Positions 1-12,121 of a DNA stretch of 64,000 bases are shown piece after piece. The notes beneath the pieces were generated by a model that saw only the letters and a program-made list of their open reading frames with translations, ran no database searches and was not told the origin of the DNA. The first letter of the stretch is position 1. Each line of letters begins with the position of its first letter. Where the stretch lies: NCBI GenBank assembly GCA_012976225.1, contig JAAVVG010000020.1, positions 372,001-436,000 of the forward strand, read 5' to 3'. Source of the stretch: Golubevia sp. BC0850. Taxonomy: Eukaryota; Basidiomycota; Exobasidiomycetes; Golubeviales; Golubeviaceae. Made by a program: the position numbers and the translations under genes.

Positions 1-104
1 GAGACCTAGTTGCCGCGTCCGAGATTCAAGCTCGCAACACCAACGTTCATGCGGATATTGACCTTTTGGGACTTCTTCATCCAGAGCTCAACATCAGCCT
101 TTAA
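1..104 (+). CDS. Possible 3' end of an upstream gene
   Basis: An open frame enters from the left edge (first full codon at base 3) and ends with TAA at 102-104, giving about 34 residues that finish LLGLLHPELNISL. I do not recognise the family. The composition looks protein-like, with a mixed hydrophobic and polar C-terminus. With no upstream sequence in view this could be chance or part of the decayed DNA that follows. Confidence 0.25.
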   Translation, partial: DLVAASEIQARNTNVHADIDLLGLLHPELNISL

Positions 105-314
105 GCGTCGATTCGAATGCTGTGGGTAGCTTGTATTTTATTGTATGAATGAAGGGCTTCACCAAACATTGAATGCCATTGAATCTTTTGAGATGTTGTT
201 TGAGACTCGAGGTAGCGATATCAAAGCTGCGAAGATGTGAGTCAATGATCGACGCTTCACTTTCACTCGACCTTTTCATTCCATCCGACTGCCGAAGAAG
301 GGAGGCTTTCTTCT

Positions 315-845
315 TAAGCTCCTATATGGAATCCCTCTTCCGCTTCCGTGTCCCTTCATAGGATTACAAGCCTCGTCCTGATGCCGTTCTAGTTTCTCGA
401 GCGCACCCCTTCCCCTGCTCCTCTCCCCCAAGACATCCCGTCTGAACCTTATTCTGTCTTTCTCATATCTCTTGTTCCTCTCTATAGAGCTCATCATGTT
501 GGTCAAGAGAAAGATGTAAAGGTCTTCCACATCATCGCTGCTAACACGGTGGAGCAAATAGTGCTCGGCATCCAGGCAAGTGAGGAGAACTTAGTAAGGA
601 AAGCTTTCAGAACAGAGGAGCGGCGATCGAAGAAAAAAGAAACAGACGTGAAACTAAATCAGTGTTCACACTGCAAGCGCTAGCGTCGTCGACGAGTAAG
701 ACCCGAGTTGTTCACTTACCTCCTTTCACTTCTCCCCTTTCGTTTCCTTCAGCGCTCCTGGAGGAGAAATAGTCGAAGATCTAGTTGCTCTCTTCGAATT
801 GGATCCAGCAAATCTTAGAAGAACATACCCTCACAACTTCATTGA
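315..845 (+). pseudogene. Decayed partial copy of the Rad5-like helicase 3' end
   Basis: The plus strand here matches the minus strand of the helicase gene at 33.5-34.5 kb. Bases 488-640 still encode GQEKDVKVFHIIAANTVEQ, nearly identical to the last helicase motif of the parent, then a diverged tail ending in a stop. Bases 690-755 match the parent's last intron, including its pyrimidine tract, and 757-840 match its last coding exon (VEDLVAL, LDPA, LRR). Bases 365-400 resemble the start of parent exon 13. Exon 14 and most of exon 13 are missing, and the last intron's donor is altered. Because intron sequence is kept, it was copied as DNA, not from mRNA. It lies in inverted orientation to its parent and cannot encode a working helicase. 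Confidence 0.85.
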
Positions 846-2694
846 ATACTCCTTCTATTCTTTCCCTGGGGGGCGAGGTTCGGGAATCCCATGGAATCAT
901 GCACGCATCTTCAATACCTGCGAGGTTTGGGAAGCCGTTTTTCTTTCTCAACAGAGTGTGAGTCTCAGGGTAAAGAATCAGAGGAGGTTAGTCATTGGAC
1001 ATCACCAACTTGGCGGCGAGAAACAAATGAGCTTCACAGCTCCTGCCATCTCAACTCAACGTCTCATTCAAGCGTCTCAACTTCTAGCAAGGACTTTAGC
1101 AGCACTTTCGGTTTTCTTGAGGGTAGATTGAGACCTGAAAACGGTTTCTTTCAGCTTGGATGAACTTCATCGAACCAGCATGGAAAGAGGCGGAGCTTCA
1201 CTTTGAAACCCGTCGCGAGTGGTCTCATCGTGTAAGATGACCTCGTTCTCAATGCTCAGCAGCATGATAAAAAAGGATGAACCTCTGTATGTATCTCAGT
1301 TTGAATTTCCAGGATCGAAGCTCAACGCCACCTAACTGCGGTGGGACAGCTGAGAGAGGGAATGTCGACTCTTTTCACAGAGAATGAGAGAAAGCAGAAC
1401 CTCGAGGTCCGACTTCCTCCCGCGCAGACTTTCTCTTTGCCAAGTTAGAATCTCCACAGCATCTTCCAAGACTTCTCACAAAAAGCAGGGTGGAAAAAGC
1501 AGGGGAGCGCCTTCCACTCTGTCACTTTCCTGCAGGGGGGAAGCTGAATTCTAAATTTTTCTGCCCCGCGACAGCACAGATGTTCCTGCTTGTAGACTCT
1601 AGATCTACGACCCTATCTAGAAATTTTTACTGCGGTTTATTTGCAGCTCCGCGATGTTTCCAAAAGTGGACTTGTGGAGTTGTGGAAGCAAAATGAAGCC
1701 CTCCCCTCTCCGACTTTTTTCAATAACCCTCTCATTTTGAGTTTCGTTTCTTGATTCAGCGTGTTATTTATTCCAAAGAGTCTTGAGCCTCTTTGAGTTT
1801 CAACGTGAAAGTAAGCAGATGGGTTTCAAGACCACGTCGCGAGAGAACACTGTCGAAGGAGAAGTCAGACGAGTTGGAATTGTCGACACACATTTCTTTT
1901 TGGGAATCAGCATTGTTTGTCTTTTCAGAGTTGGATTTGGTTTCGAGTCAGAGATTTTACAATTAGAGGTTAAAAAGGAAAAAGAGAACGAGGGAATAAG
2001 AAGAACCAAGGAAAGAAAGAAAGAAAGCAAGGTTGTGGGTGGTTTGGTTGAGAAACGAAATCGAAAAAGAATGTGGTTGGGTTATATGATTCTCTTAGAA
2101 ATAAAATCAAAAACTCTCAACCTCAAGAGCAGAGAGAGAGATTGGTAGGCGATAGAATAAAGCATTTGGGAGGAGACAAGAGAGAATTATTCTAAAAAAG
2201 AAGTCTAGGGGAGAATGAACAGTGAAGAGAGACGGTTTGCACTTTTTTTCTTTGATGTTACAGATTTGAAGAACATTTCGTCTTGAAAGATTTGAGGATT
2301 TAATTTCAACTTTTACTAAGAAGAAGTGAGATGGTTTGTTTTGCTCAAAAGAGGTGAGATGAGATGAGATGGTTGAAGACGGGCTTGATGAAATTGGATT
2401 GAAAAAAGCTTGTTTAGATTTGATTGGACTAGCACGGCGAAAGAGAGTTGAGTAAAATTGATTGGTAGTTGGAAAAAAGAGTGGAAATAAGATCGAGCAA
2501 GAAAGAGAAAAGAAAGAGAGAGAGAGCAGATAGAGAAGGGTTGAAGCAATAAAGAGTACACTTGCTGAAAGGCTTTTGCACGGTTTCAATTTGGTTTTGA
2601 CGGTTTAGAAACTGATTTAGAATGAGGGAGGACGAATTAGATGGTAGAAGACGATTACATTTTTATTTATTTTTCGAAAACCACGTTACGATCT
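846..2694. other. Intergenic, no supported gene
   Basis: Short open frames on both strands have no recognisable domain. A piece at about 1160-1230, preceded by an acceptor-like TTTCAG and followed by GTAAGA, could be a gene remnant but does not join in frame to anything. From about 1950 to 2640 the plus strand is purine-rich, as expected of the 3' flank of the minus-strand cyclin gene. Confidence 0.5.
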
Positions 2695-4280
2695 CTACTG
2701 CCAATTTCCGTAAGGATGAGCCGTTTGATTTTCATAACCACCATGATTTCTGATCTTTTCCTGATTTCCGTTATAATCACCATTAACATTGTATCTAAAT
2801 CTACCGTATTCTTGACCTCTAACTTGATTGAGATACTGAGATTCATCAGCGTCTTCAACATCTTCACCATCTAAATGTTTTTCATTTCCCCAAGGGCTGT
2901 TCTCGAATTCGTTTGGAGGTGTATCTGGAGTAGAATGACTACTTGGAGTGGCACAACTAGACATACTACTGGAACTGTGACTTAAACTTCCACAACTAGA
3001 TAAAGAAGAACTAGACATTGAACTAGAAGGGCTTGGAGAAGTATAGTAACCGTCAGTTGAAGCTTCATAAGATCTCTGACCGTTGTAATCATAAGAATGA
3101 CTTGAAGTTGGACGGTTACTTTCATTCTTGTTAGCATGTAATGATGGAGCACTAATAGAAGCAGGATGAGAAGTTGAAGGTCTTAATTGACCGTTAGAAT
3201 TGAGATTGGCCATGGCTTGGGCAGCAGCTATAGCATGAGAAGAGGCAGGATAACCAGCAATCGAAGCTCTTGAAGATAATGACGGCTGATGAATTGGAGC
3301 TCTATAATCTGATGAGATTGAAGAACGATGTTGATGATGGTTGTGGTGATGATGGTGGTAGGGTGAAGGAGAGATTGAAGGTAAAGAAGATTGAGATGAA
3401 GTTGTAGAACCAAAGGATGAAGATTCTTCCATTGGTGAATGAACGATTGAAGGAATGACTTCTGGAGTTTGTAAAGCAGGAGAGGTTACACTTGCAGGTG
3501 GAATAACGGTTGAAGTTTGAATTCTACCGTGTTCTAATCCTTCTACGAATTCACTCAATTCTTCATTCTCTACGTTGACTTTGAAACCCAAGTAACCGAA
3601 CAATTCTCTTTCCATTTGGTTTACTTCCCTCAATGAGAATAGTCCTTGTCCAACTATTGTCCAAGATTTGTTTGAATAAGTATCATCGCAAGTGGATTTC
3701 GATGCTAACATCAAGGCTGAAATGAATAACCTGTGTCCTGATGAACCTCTTGCTGCTGGGAATCTTGATTTTAACCTTCTCAATAAGAACAAAGCTTGAT
3801 GAGTTACTGCTAAAGGTAATCTGGTTCGATGAAGAGCGTAGGCTATGAATTCAGATAATCGTGGTGCTGGACGAGAGGTAGGTGAGGAGGAGCTTGGATT
3901 GGGAGCTGACGAGGCAGTTGAATCTAGTGGACAGGCAAACAGTGACATGATCACCCTCTCGCATAGTTCAGCAAGATCTGAATGAACAGGGTTAGGGGAG
4001 AGGGGGGAGAGAGAAGAAGGGAATGAGTGAGAAGGTGGTGGTGGTTTGGGGGAAGGACGAGCACCATCTCCATCTGAAACCAGCCCATCTAACGCCCATT
4101 CTGCCCTGTAATCTCATTGTCTCAGAAGGTTAACTCACCTCTGTGACCATAGAAACGATCATAAACGTCTGCGCTCCTACTTTTTGATTGAGAAGTTGAC
4201 CGTGAACTGGTTGAAGAAGCTGAAGTGGCTGAGCTTGAACATGATGATGATGATGATGAAGAGGAAGATGAACAAGACAT
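2695..4280 (-). CDS. Pcl/Pho80-type cyclin
   Basis: Two exons on the minus strand, 4280-4139 and 3977-2695, joined by a 161-nt GT-AG intron, give 474 residues. The start at 4280 is preferred because the first exon supplies a Ser-rich leader and the family motif DRFYGH, which continues in frame across the intron. The cyclin box lies at about residues 45-170: FIAYALHRTRLPL, LLRRLKSRFP, GSSGHRLFISALMLASK, DDTYSNKSWTIVGQG and the MERELFGYLGF segment match Pcl1/2/Clg1-like fungal cyclins. The rest is a long disordered Ser/His/Asn-rich tail with a His cluster near bases 3330-3360. Such cyclins activate Pho85-type kinases in cell-cycle, polarity or nutrient control. The exact subfamily is not resolved. 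Confidence 0.88.
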
Positions 4281-5887
4281 GGTTGTTGCAGATTCTTGAG
4301 GGTAAGTTGATAGAAGATGTTAAGAGAAGGTGAGAAGAAAGAGGATTGAGAGTATCAGGATAAGATAGGGGGAGGTCAAAGTGAAGCTGAGGAGGAGGTG
4401 CGAGTTAATAGCAATGGAGCAAAATAGAGGAAAGCAACCGAATGACGTTTCAAGTAGAGGTCCGAGTTGATCTCGTTTTTTTGATTTAACTTGCAGAGTT
4501 AGCTCTCGTTTTGCTAGTCTTCTTATCGCTTTGAATAAAGAAAGGAATAGCGTAGAGAGAGATTGAAAAGGGGGGGGGTGAGTAGATGAGGAGCAGAAGC
4601 AACGAAGAAGGTCCTCTGGTTTTAGTGAAGCTCTCCCACCAAAGAGCAATCTTTCAGAAACTTCCAAATCCAAAACAAAAACACATCTCTGTTTTAGTGC
4701 TTCTGGCCCTTGCAGCTCGATTGGTCTCATCTTTTTGGCGCCTCCCGTTGGGTTGCTGCTGGGGCGGATGTGGGAATTTTTGGCTTCCGATCACACGAAA
4801 AAGTGGCAAGTGTTCCAAATTTTCTGTGGGCGTTCGGGTGGCAAACACGAGTTTCAATCTTTCTGTCCCAAAGTGGAAAGTCGGACTTCTTCCGATTTCC
4901 TTTCCACCCCCCTCTTTTCTTTCTTCCACTCCACCTTTTGATTGAATCTTTTTTGGATCTCAATTTGGGTTGCGTCGCGTCTCCCCCTATCCCCCGCTGG
5001 ACTGGGTTGGTGGCGTCAAAAGCCATCTAAAGTCTCGAACAAAGACGCTATGTACGAAACCAATCCGATTCACTTCTTTGCTGCTCTTGTGATTGGAGAT
5101 CTCTAGGGGAATTCTTTTCAGAAGAGATTCATTCGAATTGAGGCCGTTGGTCTCGTGGAAGAAAGGAGCAAAAAGAAGACTCAAGACAACGCATGATCGG
5201 ATTCGGCGGCAAGTTTGGTTTCTCAGTTTCTCTCCTTCCGATGCTGCTGCACGAGGAAATGAAGCAAATTGAAGCCAAACTTAACCGAAAAAAGGTCATT
5301 TTGAATTGCCCGAAAAAGAGGGGCCTTGTTTGTGAGATTGACCAAAGAGATAGGGGCTGATGCGCTCCTTGTTCGAAAGGACTTCCCTTTGTTCGTGTCA
5401 TTGAAGAGAGCGCTTTTGTTCGACAAAGGCTCATCTTCCCTTACATGGAAACGCGCTTGAGACAAAGAAGAAGTGGATCGTGATTGGATTAAAAAATAAG
5501 CTCGCCATTTGGGAAAAGGGAAAGTACTGGTACCGATAGAAATGGGTTGCTTCTCTACCACTCACTACCCATCCATTTTCGCTATCTTCAACCAATTCCC
5601 CTCTTCTCCAAAGCTTCAAGACCGCTTCAAACCTCTTATCGCTTCGGTTTTGCTTTCATCCAACCCAACCCACATTCTAATTGAATCCAAATAGAAACGG
5701 TTCTAATCATGCCATGGTATCAGACGATGAGATTGTAGAAGTCTGTATCTAGGAGTTCCTAGGCGCAGCAGTTACAGCAGTAGCCTTGACCATCCCACCG
5801 ACGCTTACCCATTTGACTAACCTCTCTCTCTCTTTCTTCCCCTCTTGTTTCCTATCTTCTATCTCCGTTAAAACTCTCCAGTTTGTA
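4281..5887. other. Divergent intergenic region, cyclin and ABC exporter
   Basis: About 1.6 kb separates the minus-strand cyclin start from the plus-strand exporter start and must hold both promoters. Pyrimidine-rich tracts precede both starts. Open frames here carry no domain I recognise. Confidence 0.5.
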
Positions 5888-8800
5888 ATGTTACCGACCA
5901 GCAGCTCAACTCCAACTCGATTAAATCAAGATTTCAGGTTTCCATCCCGACCAACTCCCTCTCAATCTAGATCCAATTCAAACTTCTCGCAATCTCAACC
6001 TCAATCTCGTCATCAATCTTCAACAAATCTACTTCCAGCCTCCAGGAGTCGAAGTAGCTCGAATGCATCGTCATCATCCACCAGAAGGTATCAAGAGACT
6101 TTTCGAGCTCAGGAGAGGGAGAGATCAGAACCTGCTCTGTCTTTGGTTCAGACTATACCCTACACCGAACAATCTTCTCCTTTACCCGAATATTCCATCG
6201 ACCCTAAATCGTCACATGAATTCTCAGGAGAATATGAGAAGAGAGATGTCATCTCGGTCACATCAACTTCAGAACCTTCATCGACAACAAGAACTTCTTT
6301 CCCACCAGCTCCAAAAACCACCCCGAATCCCAACTTAACAGAAATCAAGCCATCTTTCAAGCTTCTTTATTCCTTATTAACACGTAGAGATTTCGTTCTC
6401 CTAGTTCTTCCAGCTCTAATCTTCTCGATCGCCAGTGGAGCTCTACCACCGTTAATGACCAAAGTTTTAGGAAATGCTTTCAATACTTACACAGCTTTCA
6501 ATCCAACTTCTTTACCGGTTGATCAGATACCTCAAGAACGAAAGGATCTTCTAATGAAGAACATCTTAACTTCAGTTTGGCAATTAGCTGCTCTGGCGGC
6601 TGGAACCATGATCCTTTCTACTTCTATGATTTCAACTTGGATTTGTATCGGGGAGAAAAATGCTAGAAGGTTGAGAGAGAAACTTTACGAAAGGATCAGT
6701 GAGAGTAAAATGGAATGGTTCGATGGTGGAATGGGGTTGGAGATGGAAAGTGAAGATGAAAAGGCGGAGGGAGGAGAATCGAGTAGTGTTGGAGCTGGAG
6801 GTTTGATGTCCAAGTTCGCTAGGTGAGTAAACTTTGTCCAAAGCTTCTTTCCTGATTCCACAAATCAAATCTGATCTTCAATCTTTGTTCTTGCTCACAG
6901 AGAAACCGACGATGTCAGGATGGCCACCTCTCAAGATTCAGGTCAATTGGTTCAAAACATCACCACCTTACTCGCCTGTCTCGGTTTAGCTTTGGCCTCT
7001 TGCTGGTCTCTAACTCTGGTCATCTTAGCTGGAATCCCTTTAACCATCATAGTTTCAATTCTATGCGAGGTCTTGACTGGACCACTACTGTACGCAGATA
7101 GGTTACAGACTTCCAGAGCTTCCGGATTGGTCGAAAGAGTAGTCGTGGCGATTTCAACTATCAAAGCTTTCAACGCAGTGCCAAGAGAGAAAGAAAGATT
7201 TTCAGAGATCCTCAAAGAAAATACAAGAACTTACCTCAAATGCACCTTCTTCTGGGGCTTAAGACTTGGGATCAATTCAACTCTAATGTTCGCAATGTTC
7301 GTTCAGGGTTTCTGGTACGGATCTCACTTGGTTCAGACCGGGAAATACGATGCTGGAACTGTTATGGCGGTCTTTTGGTCAAGTCTTCTAGCAAGTAGTC
7401 AAATCCAATTAATCATTCAAAGTTTAAACATAGTCGAAAAGGGTAAAATCGGAATGGTTAGCTTAATGAAATTGATCCAAGTCCCTCAATCTAATCAGCA
7501 AAGTATCAGAACTCACTCAACTCACTTTGATGAAGATTTCAACAGAAATAGATCTCCATCTTCTCCTAGAACTCCTGAACCAGTTTCAAGTGATTTCGTA
7601 GGAACTCTACCTTCAAGATCTCCTGCTTCCCCAAGAAGTTCTCAAAGAGTGAGAAAACATGCAGTTCACATGTCAATCGATTCAATCCCTCATAGTCCTG
7701 CACCAAGTCCTTCAAACAACCAGAACTTCGAATCCAACTCTTTCAAGCTCTCCAGTCCTGTCTCTCTCAGTACTAGACAGCCTAGACCTCAACGCTCGAA
7801 ACCTGGAGTAGTCACCAAGATGAGAAAGATCAGACCGACAGTCAAGGCTCAAGGTGAATTCGTTCTTCGAGGAGTTGATTTCTCTTATCCTTCAAGAAAG
7901 GAAACCCCAGTCTTAAAGAACGTCGACATGTACCTTCCATCTGGAGATACGACTTATATTGTTGGTGGATCTGGAAGTGGGAAGAGTACTATCGCTCAAC
8001 TTCTCTTAGGTCTTTACGAACCTGCTACTGGAACTGTAGAGATGAACGATCAAGATATGAGGTTCTTGGATCCCGAATGGAGAAGAAGTCATGTCGCTGC
8101 TGTCAGTCAACAACCAATCGTTTTCGATTTGGACGTTCATGATAATGTAGCGCTTGGTTTATGTGGAACTGGATCGGTGGAAGCTTTGAATGCGAATCAT
8201 GTTCCGAAAGTCTCAAGAGAACAAATCATCTCTGCTTGTCGAACAGCTCTTCTCCATGATTTCATCAAAGACCTTCCGGATGGTTATGCTACTCAGTTGG
8301 GAGCGAGAGGGGCTTCTCTCTCTGGAGGTCAAAAGCAAAGGCTGGCCATTGCAAGAGCCAGAATTAGAGGTGAGTTCATTTCTCGAGCTCCTTCTCCGAT
8401 CCTTGTCGCATCACTCACCTTTTCATCTCCTTCTCCCCTCTCCAGATCCCACCGTTTTGATCTTAGACGAAGCTATCAGTACTCTGGATCCGACTAGTCG
8501 TCTTCTAGTTCATGAAGCCATCAAACAATGGAGAAGAGGAAGAACGACAATCGTTATCACTCACGACCTCAGTCAGGTGGATACGGACGACTTTGTCTAT
8601 CTGATGGAGTCTGGAAGAGTAGCCGAGCAAGGCTATCGTGGAGATCTAGAATCCAAGCCAGACGGTCTCTTCAGAGCCATGGCTACCCTTCAACGCCTTG
8701 GATCTGAAGAAAGCTCATCCAATCCGGGTCAAGATCGACAATCGATGTCAGCAGGGTTCGATCGATCTAGTAGATCTACTCCCCCCTTGGTCAGAGCTAA

Positions 8801-11096
8801 CATGGAACCTCCAAGTCCAACTGGTCTGGATGCTCATGCCTCCAAGTTCTTGGAGCAGGTGAAGAAGCCTCATCGTCAATCTGAAAGATGGGTCAAAGGT
8901 CTCAGCGTCAATTCTCTCACAGCTCCACCAACCGAAGAGACTCCAGATTTCGGTCAAATGGCCTTCAACAAGTTCGAGACTGGATTCAGTCACAGGAGGA
9001 ATCAGAGTAGCCTGAGTCTTGACGACATCAAACCTTCTCCAGGTCTCAAACCTCTTCGTTTAGCCGAACGTCAATACCAAAGGAGAGCTGGAGAGGATGC
9101 TCCTTGGCTCAGCAACGCTGGTTCAGCTGCCAACGCTCGCAGAGCTGGAAGAGCTCCGGAAGGAAGGAAGAAGTGGACTTCGATGGAGCTCGACAGGGAT
9201 GGAAGCGCTCAAGTTGCTATTCAACTTCAAGACGAAGCCACTGCTAATGCTGAGGCGGCTGCTGCTGATGAGAATCCAAGCCTTCGATACATCGCCTCGA
9301 TGGTCTGGAGAACTCAACCCCGAAAACTTCTAATGATCGTTGGTATCGTCTGCTCTCTGATCTCAGGAGGTGTCACTCCAGTCTTCTCTTACATCTTAGC
9401 TCAACTGCTGGCGACCATGGGGAAGACAGATCAAGGTTCAACAGTCATCAAGTACTCTCTCATCGTCCTACTCTTGGCTTTCGTGGAAGGTATCTTTGCC
9501 TTCCTTCGTTGGTTCATCATGGAGGTAGCTGCTGACACTTGGATCAACGCTCTACGCAGACGGGCTCACGAACTCCTACTTAGACAGGACAAGAGCTGGT
9601 TTGATCGACCTGAGAATTCAGTCACGAGCATTACCACTAGTATCATCAAGGATTCAGATGACGCCAGGAATCTTCTCGGAAGAATCTTACCTCAACTAGT
9701 CGTCGTGGTGGCGATGATCGGAGTCGGACTGATCTGGGCTCTAGTCTCTGGTTGGCAGTTGACGTTAGTGGGAATGGCTTTTGGTCCAATCTTCATCTTG
9801 GCCATGAGTCTTCAAAGTAAAGTGGTCACCAAGTTCGAAACTCGCAACAAACGCAAGAGAGAAGAGGTCAGCAAGAGATTCTACGACATGGTAGCCAACG
9901 TCAGAGGAATCAGAGCCATGGCTTTGGAACCAGTCTTCTCTTCCAACTTCCACGAAGCTACTCTGGACGCCGAGAAGAATGGAAGGAGAGGAGCCGCTCT
10001 CTCAGGATTCGGATTTGGTCTTGGAGAAGCTCTGACTTATCTAGCTGAAGCTTTGATGTACTACGTAGGAGCAGTCTTGATCATCGAAGGAACTTACGAT
10101 TTCGAGAAGATGTTGATCGTATTCAATCTCATCATCTTCGCAGTCACCTTTGCAGCTCAAACTATGGCTTATCTTCCAGGTCTATCCAAAGCTATCAGAG
10201 CTACCGCAGATCTCGACAAGTTGCTTTCTCTATCAAGCATGACTTCCGAATCTCCAGGTTCAGATACTCCAATCATCAAGGGATCGATCGAATTCAAGAA
10301 CGTCGGATTCGCTTATCCAACTAGGTCAGATGTAGATGTTCTTTCTGATATGTCTTTCACTGTCAAAGAAGGCGAATGCGTTTCGATCGTGGGAGGAAGT
10401 GGTTGTGGAAAGAGTACCATCACTAACTTGGTCCAGAGACTCTACGAACCTTCTTCTGGGACGATTCTCATCGATGGAAAGCCTCTAGATAATGTTTCGA
10501 CTCTTTGGTTAAGAGAACACATCACAATCGTCTCTCAAAATCCAAATCTCTTCGACATGTCGATCTCTGAGAACATTGCATACGGTTCTAATTCCAAAAT
10601 CCCACCACCTTCCTACGACAACTCAACCTCAATCTCAAGAAACAATCCTTCCAAAGAAGATATATCTTCAGCAGCAAGACTAGCAAACGCAGACGATTTC
10701 ATCTCGACTCTTCCAAAAGGTTATGAAACTCTTCTAGGGGACAATGCCTCTTTGATCTCAGGAGGTCAAGCTCAACGTCTTGCAATTGCTAGGGCGTTGA
10801 TCAGAGCTAGAGCTAGAATATTGATCTTAGATGAATGTACTTCAGCTCTGGACCCAAAGAATCAAGCTGCTGTCGTCGAAACTTTGATGGGAGATGGAAT
10901 CAATCCAGGGGCTTTGGCGAAGAGAGCTGGAATGACGACTCTCGTTGTCACTCATAAGTTGGACCTTATGAAGCGATGTGACAGGATTTTGGTGGTTGAA
11001 GATGGGAAAATCGCTCAACAGGGTACTTATGCAGAGTTGGTAAAATCTAAAGGCGCTTTTGCTGAGTTGGCATCAGCAGGAGAATGGGGAGCGTGA
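5888..11096 (+). CDS. STE6: Ste6-like ABC transporter, a-pheromone exporter type
   Basis: Three exons (5888-6822, 6901-8369, 8446-11096) encode 1684 residues with the duplicated TMD-NBD plan of Ste6/MDR full transporters. A Ser-rich cytosolic leader of about 150 residues comes first. The first membrane domain contains the hallmark SKFARETDDVRMATSQ, interrupted by intron 1. NBD1 has Walker A GGSGSGKST, signature LSGGQKQR, and Walker B LILDEAISTLD formed across intron 2. A long Ser-rich linker follows, then TMD2 and NBD2 with GGSGCGKST, ISGGQAQR (Ile for the usual Leu) and LILDECTSALD. The start at 5888 is the first ATG in frame; upstream extension would need a non-ATG codon. The family exports lipidated mating peptides or drugs. 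The pheromone role is inferred, and I saw no pheromone precursor nearby. Confidence 0.9.
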
Positions 11097-12121
11097 CGTG
11101 GTTCTTGTATGTGTTATTTTTCTCGACCTCATACAACCAACACTGTCTCTCAGCACCTCGATTCAACGTTTCTCATGTTTTTATCTCTTGACCCAGATTG
11201 GGTTGCCACTCGACGTGAACGTTGCACTACCTCGGAGGCAATACATATGCACATGCTCGGGAGCCGAATCTTGATCTAACAACAGATCCTCTAGCCCGTC
11301 ACAGCGATATTCAAGAAGGCGAAGAACAAGACCCAGACAACCCAAGCCCATGCGCTACACGAAAGTCACGAATTCGAAGTTGTGACATCGGCACGATCGA
11401 CACCGGTAGAAAGAACTTCAAATGTTCCAATTTTATTCGCTTTCTAAATAGATTCTGGCTCGGGCATTTTTTTGTACCCTTCCATGAAAGTTTCCTCACC
11501 GGAGTCATCGTGGGTTTGAAATTTGAAGATTTGGAGGATCGACTGTCGACGGTGGAGCAGATTCGCCACCTTTGTTTGCTTATACGTATGCGCTCTCTAA
11601 GGATTTCTCGAGGTTTTTTTTGTTGATGATTCGATCGCCATTAATCTAAAGCTTTCGGAGCCTCCAAATCCCCGACCCGAGGGGAAGAGAAGTTACGAAG
11701 CAACGGTACTGAGGAATGGCTAGAATCTAGAATCTAGAATCCAGAATCTAGACCGAGGCACGGACACACGTGAGAGCGTGAGACGCCTCACGTTCGAGAA
11801 CCGAGGTGGGCGAACGCTCTGGCTTTACACCATGAATAGGTTTGGGGCTTCTGGAACTCAAGTTATACAAAGGTCTGGAGAATCGAGAGAGTCGTGGTCG
11901 CACGGTCTTCGCACGTTGCACCATCGATCTGCCACTCGCCTCTCAAAGGCTTGTTGCTCGAAATGACCCGCATCATGAGGCATAAGATGATGAGACATTG
12001 TTGACTGATTGAATTTTTTCGAAGTGAGAAAGCAGGTAAAGTAGAGAAAAGAAAGATAAAACAATAAGCTAAAAGTCGAATCAAGGGGGAAAGAAATGAC
12101 CCTTATCCATTGCTCTGTCTC
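11097..12121. other. Convergent intergenic region
   Basis: About 1 kb between the 3' ends of the ABC exporter (+) and transportin (-). It should hold both 3' UTRs. A short tandem repeat lies at 11720-11752. No gene is supported. Confidence 0.5.
11720..11752. repeat. 7-bp tandem repeat
   Basis: Four to five copies of CTAGAAT, one of them altered to CCAGAAT, arranged head to tail in the convergent intergenic region. Simple repeat with no sign of function. Confidence 0.75.

Noticed and set aside
276-557. Open frame on the minus strand beginning near the helicase-like copy
   Set aside because: It is the antisense of the decayed helicase copy; the plus strand matches the parent protein.
1783-2148. 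121-residue plus-strand open frame rich in Lys, Glu and Arg
   Set aside because: Low complexity from a purine-rich 3' flank, with no domain and no splice context.
4586-5030. Several overlapping open frames on both strands upstream of the cyclin and ABC genes
   Set aside because: Mutually overlapping, no recognisable domains; this is the shared promoter region.
8190-8445. Upstream extension of the third exporter exon in frame
   Set aside because: It overlaps exon 2 in another frame; splicing at 8370-8445 restores the Walker B motif exactly.
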